A DNA stretch of 64,000 nucleotides, taken from Lepidostoma basale (Eukaryota; Arthropoda; Insecta; Trichoptera; Lepidostomatidae). How positions within the stretch are numbered: position 1 is the stretch's first letter; each line of letters starts with the position of its first letter. The notes beneath the pieces are model-generated. The model saw only the letters and a program-made list of their open reading frames with translations, was not told the DNA's origin and did no database searches. Where the stretch lies: contig JAHDVF020000016.1 in NCBI GenBank assembly GCA_022606425.2, positions 3,254,501 through 3,318,500 of the forward strand. Reading direction: 5' to 3'. Made by a program: the position numbers and the translations under genes. Shown in pieces: positions 63,261-64,000 of this stretch.

Positions 63261-64000
63261 ATTACAACGCCACGCTTGCCAAACGGGTTGGCGAGGTGTC
63301 CTTCCACATTAGCCTATGCATCAATATTATCCACCGAGGTTATTCACACTCGATCTCTAACATTTCGCATAGTTAAGGGGGATCCTATTGACTCTTCGAG
63401 CGGTGCATGGCCATTACCGTGGTGATGGCCATGCTACGCTGGAGGATTGATCTGATCCCAAGTACCTATCCACACCTCCTAGACTTTGGTCTCCCCTGGA
63501 ATACACACTTACGTCATTTGAATTATCCAGTACCCAAGTTCCTCAAATTTGATTCCAGCTATAATATTGGCTAATGTATCTGCACATCACATGATATTAT
63601 GTTTTCCTTCCACACCCCCCTCGACCAATGTGAAACTCGCTACAATTATAAGTCACGATGTGTGAGGACAGGAAAGTGGTTGAGCGAGTCTAGTGTCCTA
63701 TAATTCTGCAAATGTTTACCTAGCGCCCCCTCATGCTGGTGGCTGGCGGTGGGGAGAGGCGGGGAGGGCGGTGAAGCCTTTTCCCACTTTCCGTGTTTAC
63801 TTCCTAAACACGATCGATTCCCAATACACCGGCGGGCTTCTGAAATGATGGCCTGTTGTGTAATCATCTTCTCTATATACCCGCTGGTATACAAAGGAGA
63901 CAAACATACGTTATTTTCAAAACACAAACCACACATCAAACACTCATGTTATAAAAAATAAAAGAAGATTGCTATCAATTCTGCGGTTTCATTCTGTTAA
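63261..64000. other. Single-copy end of window with a hairpin
   Basis: GCATGGCCAT/ATGGCCATGC (63405-63414 and 63425-63434) forms a perfect 10-bp stem. 63650-63860 is GC-richer with frames on both strands and no recognisable domain. Confidence 0.45.

Overview
This is AT-rich, gene-poor animal DNA that is almost entirely transposon-derived. An insect is the likely source, and a lepidopteran is my best guess. The reasons are RTE-type non-LTR retrotransposons with the 3' ends familiar from moth and butterfly genomes, mariner and piggyBac DNA transposons, a tRNA-derived SINE, and a BEL/Pao LTR retrotransposon primed by tRNA-Tyr. I find no confident host gene. Two short unrecognised reading frames (17.2-17.5 kb and 37.5-37.7 kb, both minus strand) are the only candidates for host coding sequence, and several GC-richer single-copy islands may be conserved non-coding DNA.

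Layout. 0-8 kb: AT-rich tandem repeats, a dead mariner (1.28-2.51 kb), an RTE 3' fragment (4.3-5.0 kb) and a piggyBac whose transposase is intact except for one short deletion (5.7-7.46 kb). 8-36 kb: a mosaic of 5'-truncated LINE tails from at least six families on both strands, with many small inverted-repeat (foldback) elements between and inside them. 36-50 kb: more of the same, with a MITE, a family of SINE-like repeats including a large foldback, an internally deleted mariner (44.85-45.94 kb), a SINE with clear A and B boxes (47.0 kb), an RTE copy that keeps the YADD reverse-transcriptase motif (48.7-49.55 kb) and the 3' part of a jockey-like LINE (49.7-50.7 kb). 50.7-58.24 kb: a 7.5-kb GC-rich BEL/Pao element with two 765-bp LTRs that look identical, a 5-bp target duplication, PBS, Gag, RT, RNase H, integrase and polypurine tract, but lacking the active-site part of its protease. 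58-64 kb: mostly single-copy DNA with LINE tails.

The most interesting signal is not a gene. Scattered through 11-49 kb are more than twenty copies of a roughly 40-nt motif. Its skeleton is CUGANGA, one extra A or U, a 4-6-bp hairpin, GAAA, a short palindrome ending in U, then C or U. The bases just outside it also pair. This is the hammerhead-ribozyme layout (helices I, II and III around the conserved core) apart from the extra nucleotide. The copies belong to about nine repeat families whose helix sequences differ while pairing is mostly kept, which is compensatory covariation. The motif sits inside foldback elements, and in four of them the arm without a ribozyme starts at or within a few bases of the predicted self-cleavage site. 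That suggests small retroelements whose RNA 5' end is cut by the ribozyme before reverse transcription. Hammerheads are known from Penelope-like elements and retrozymes; assignment to those groups is inference.
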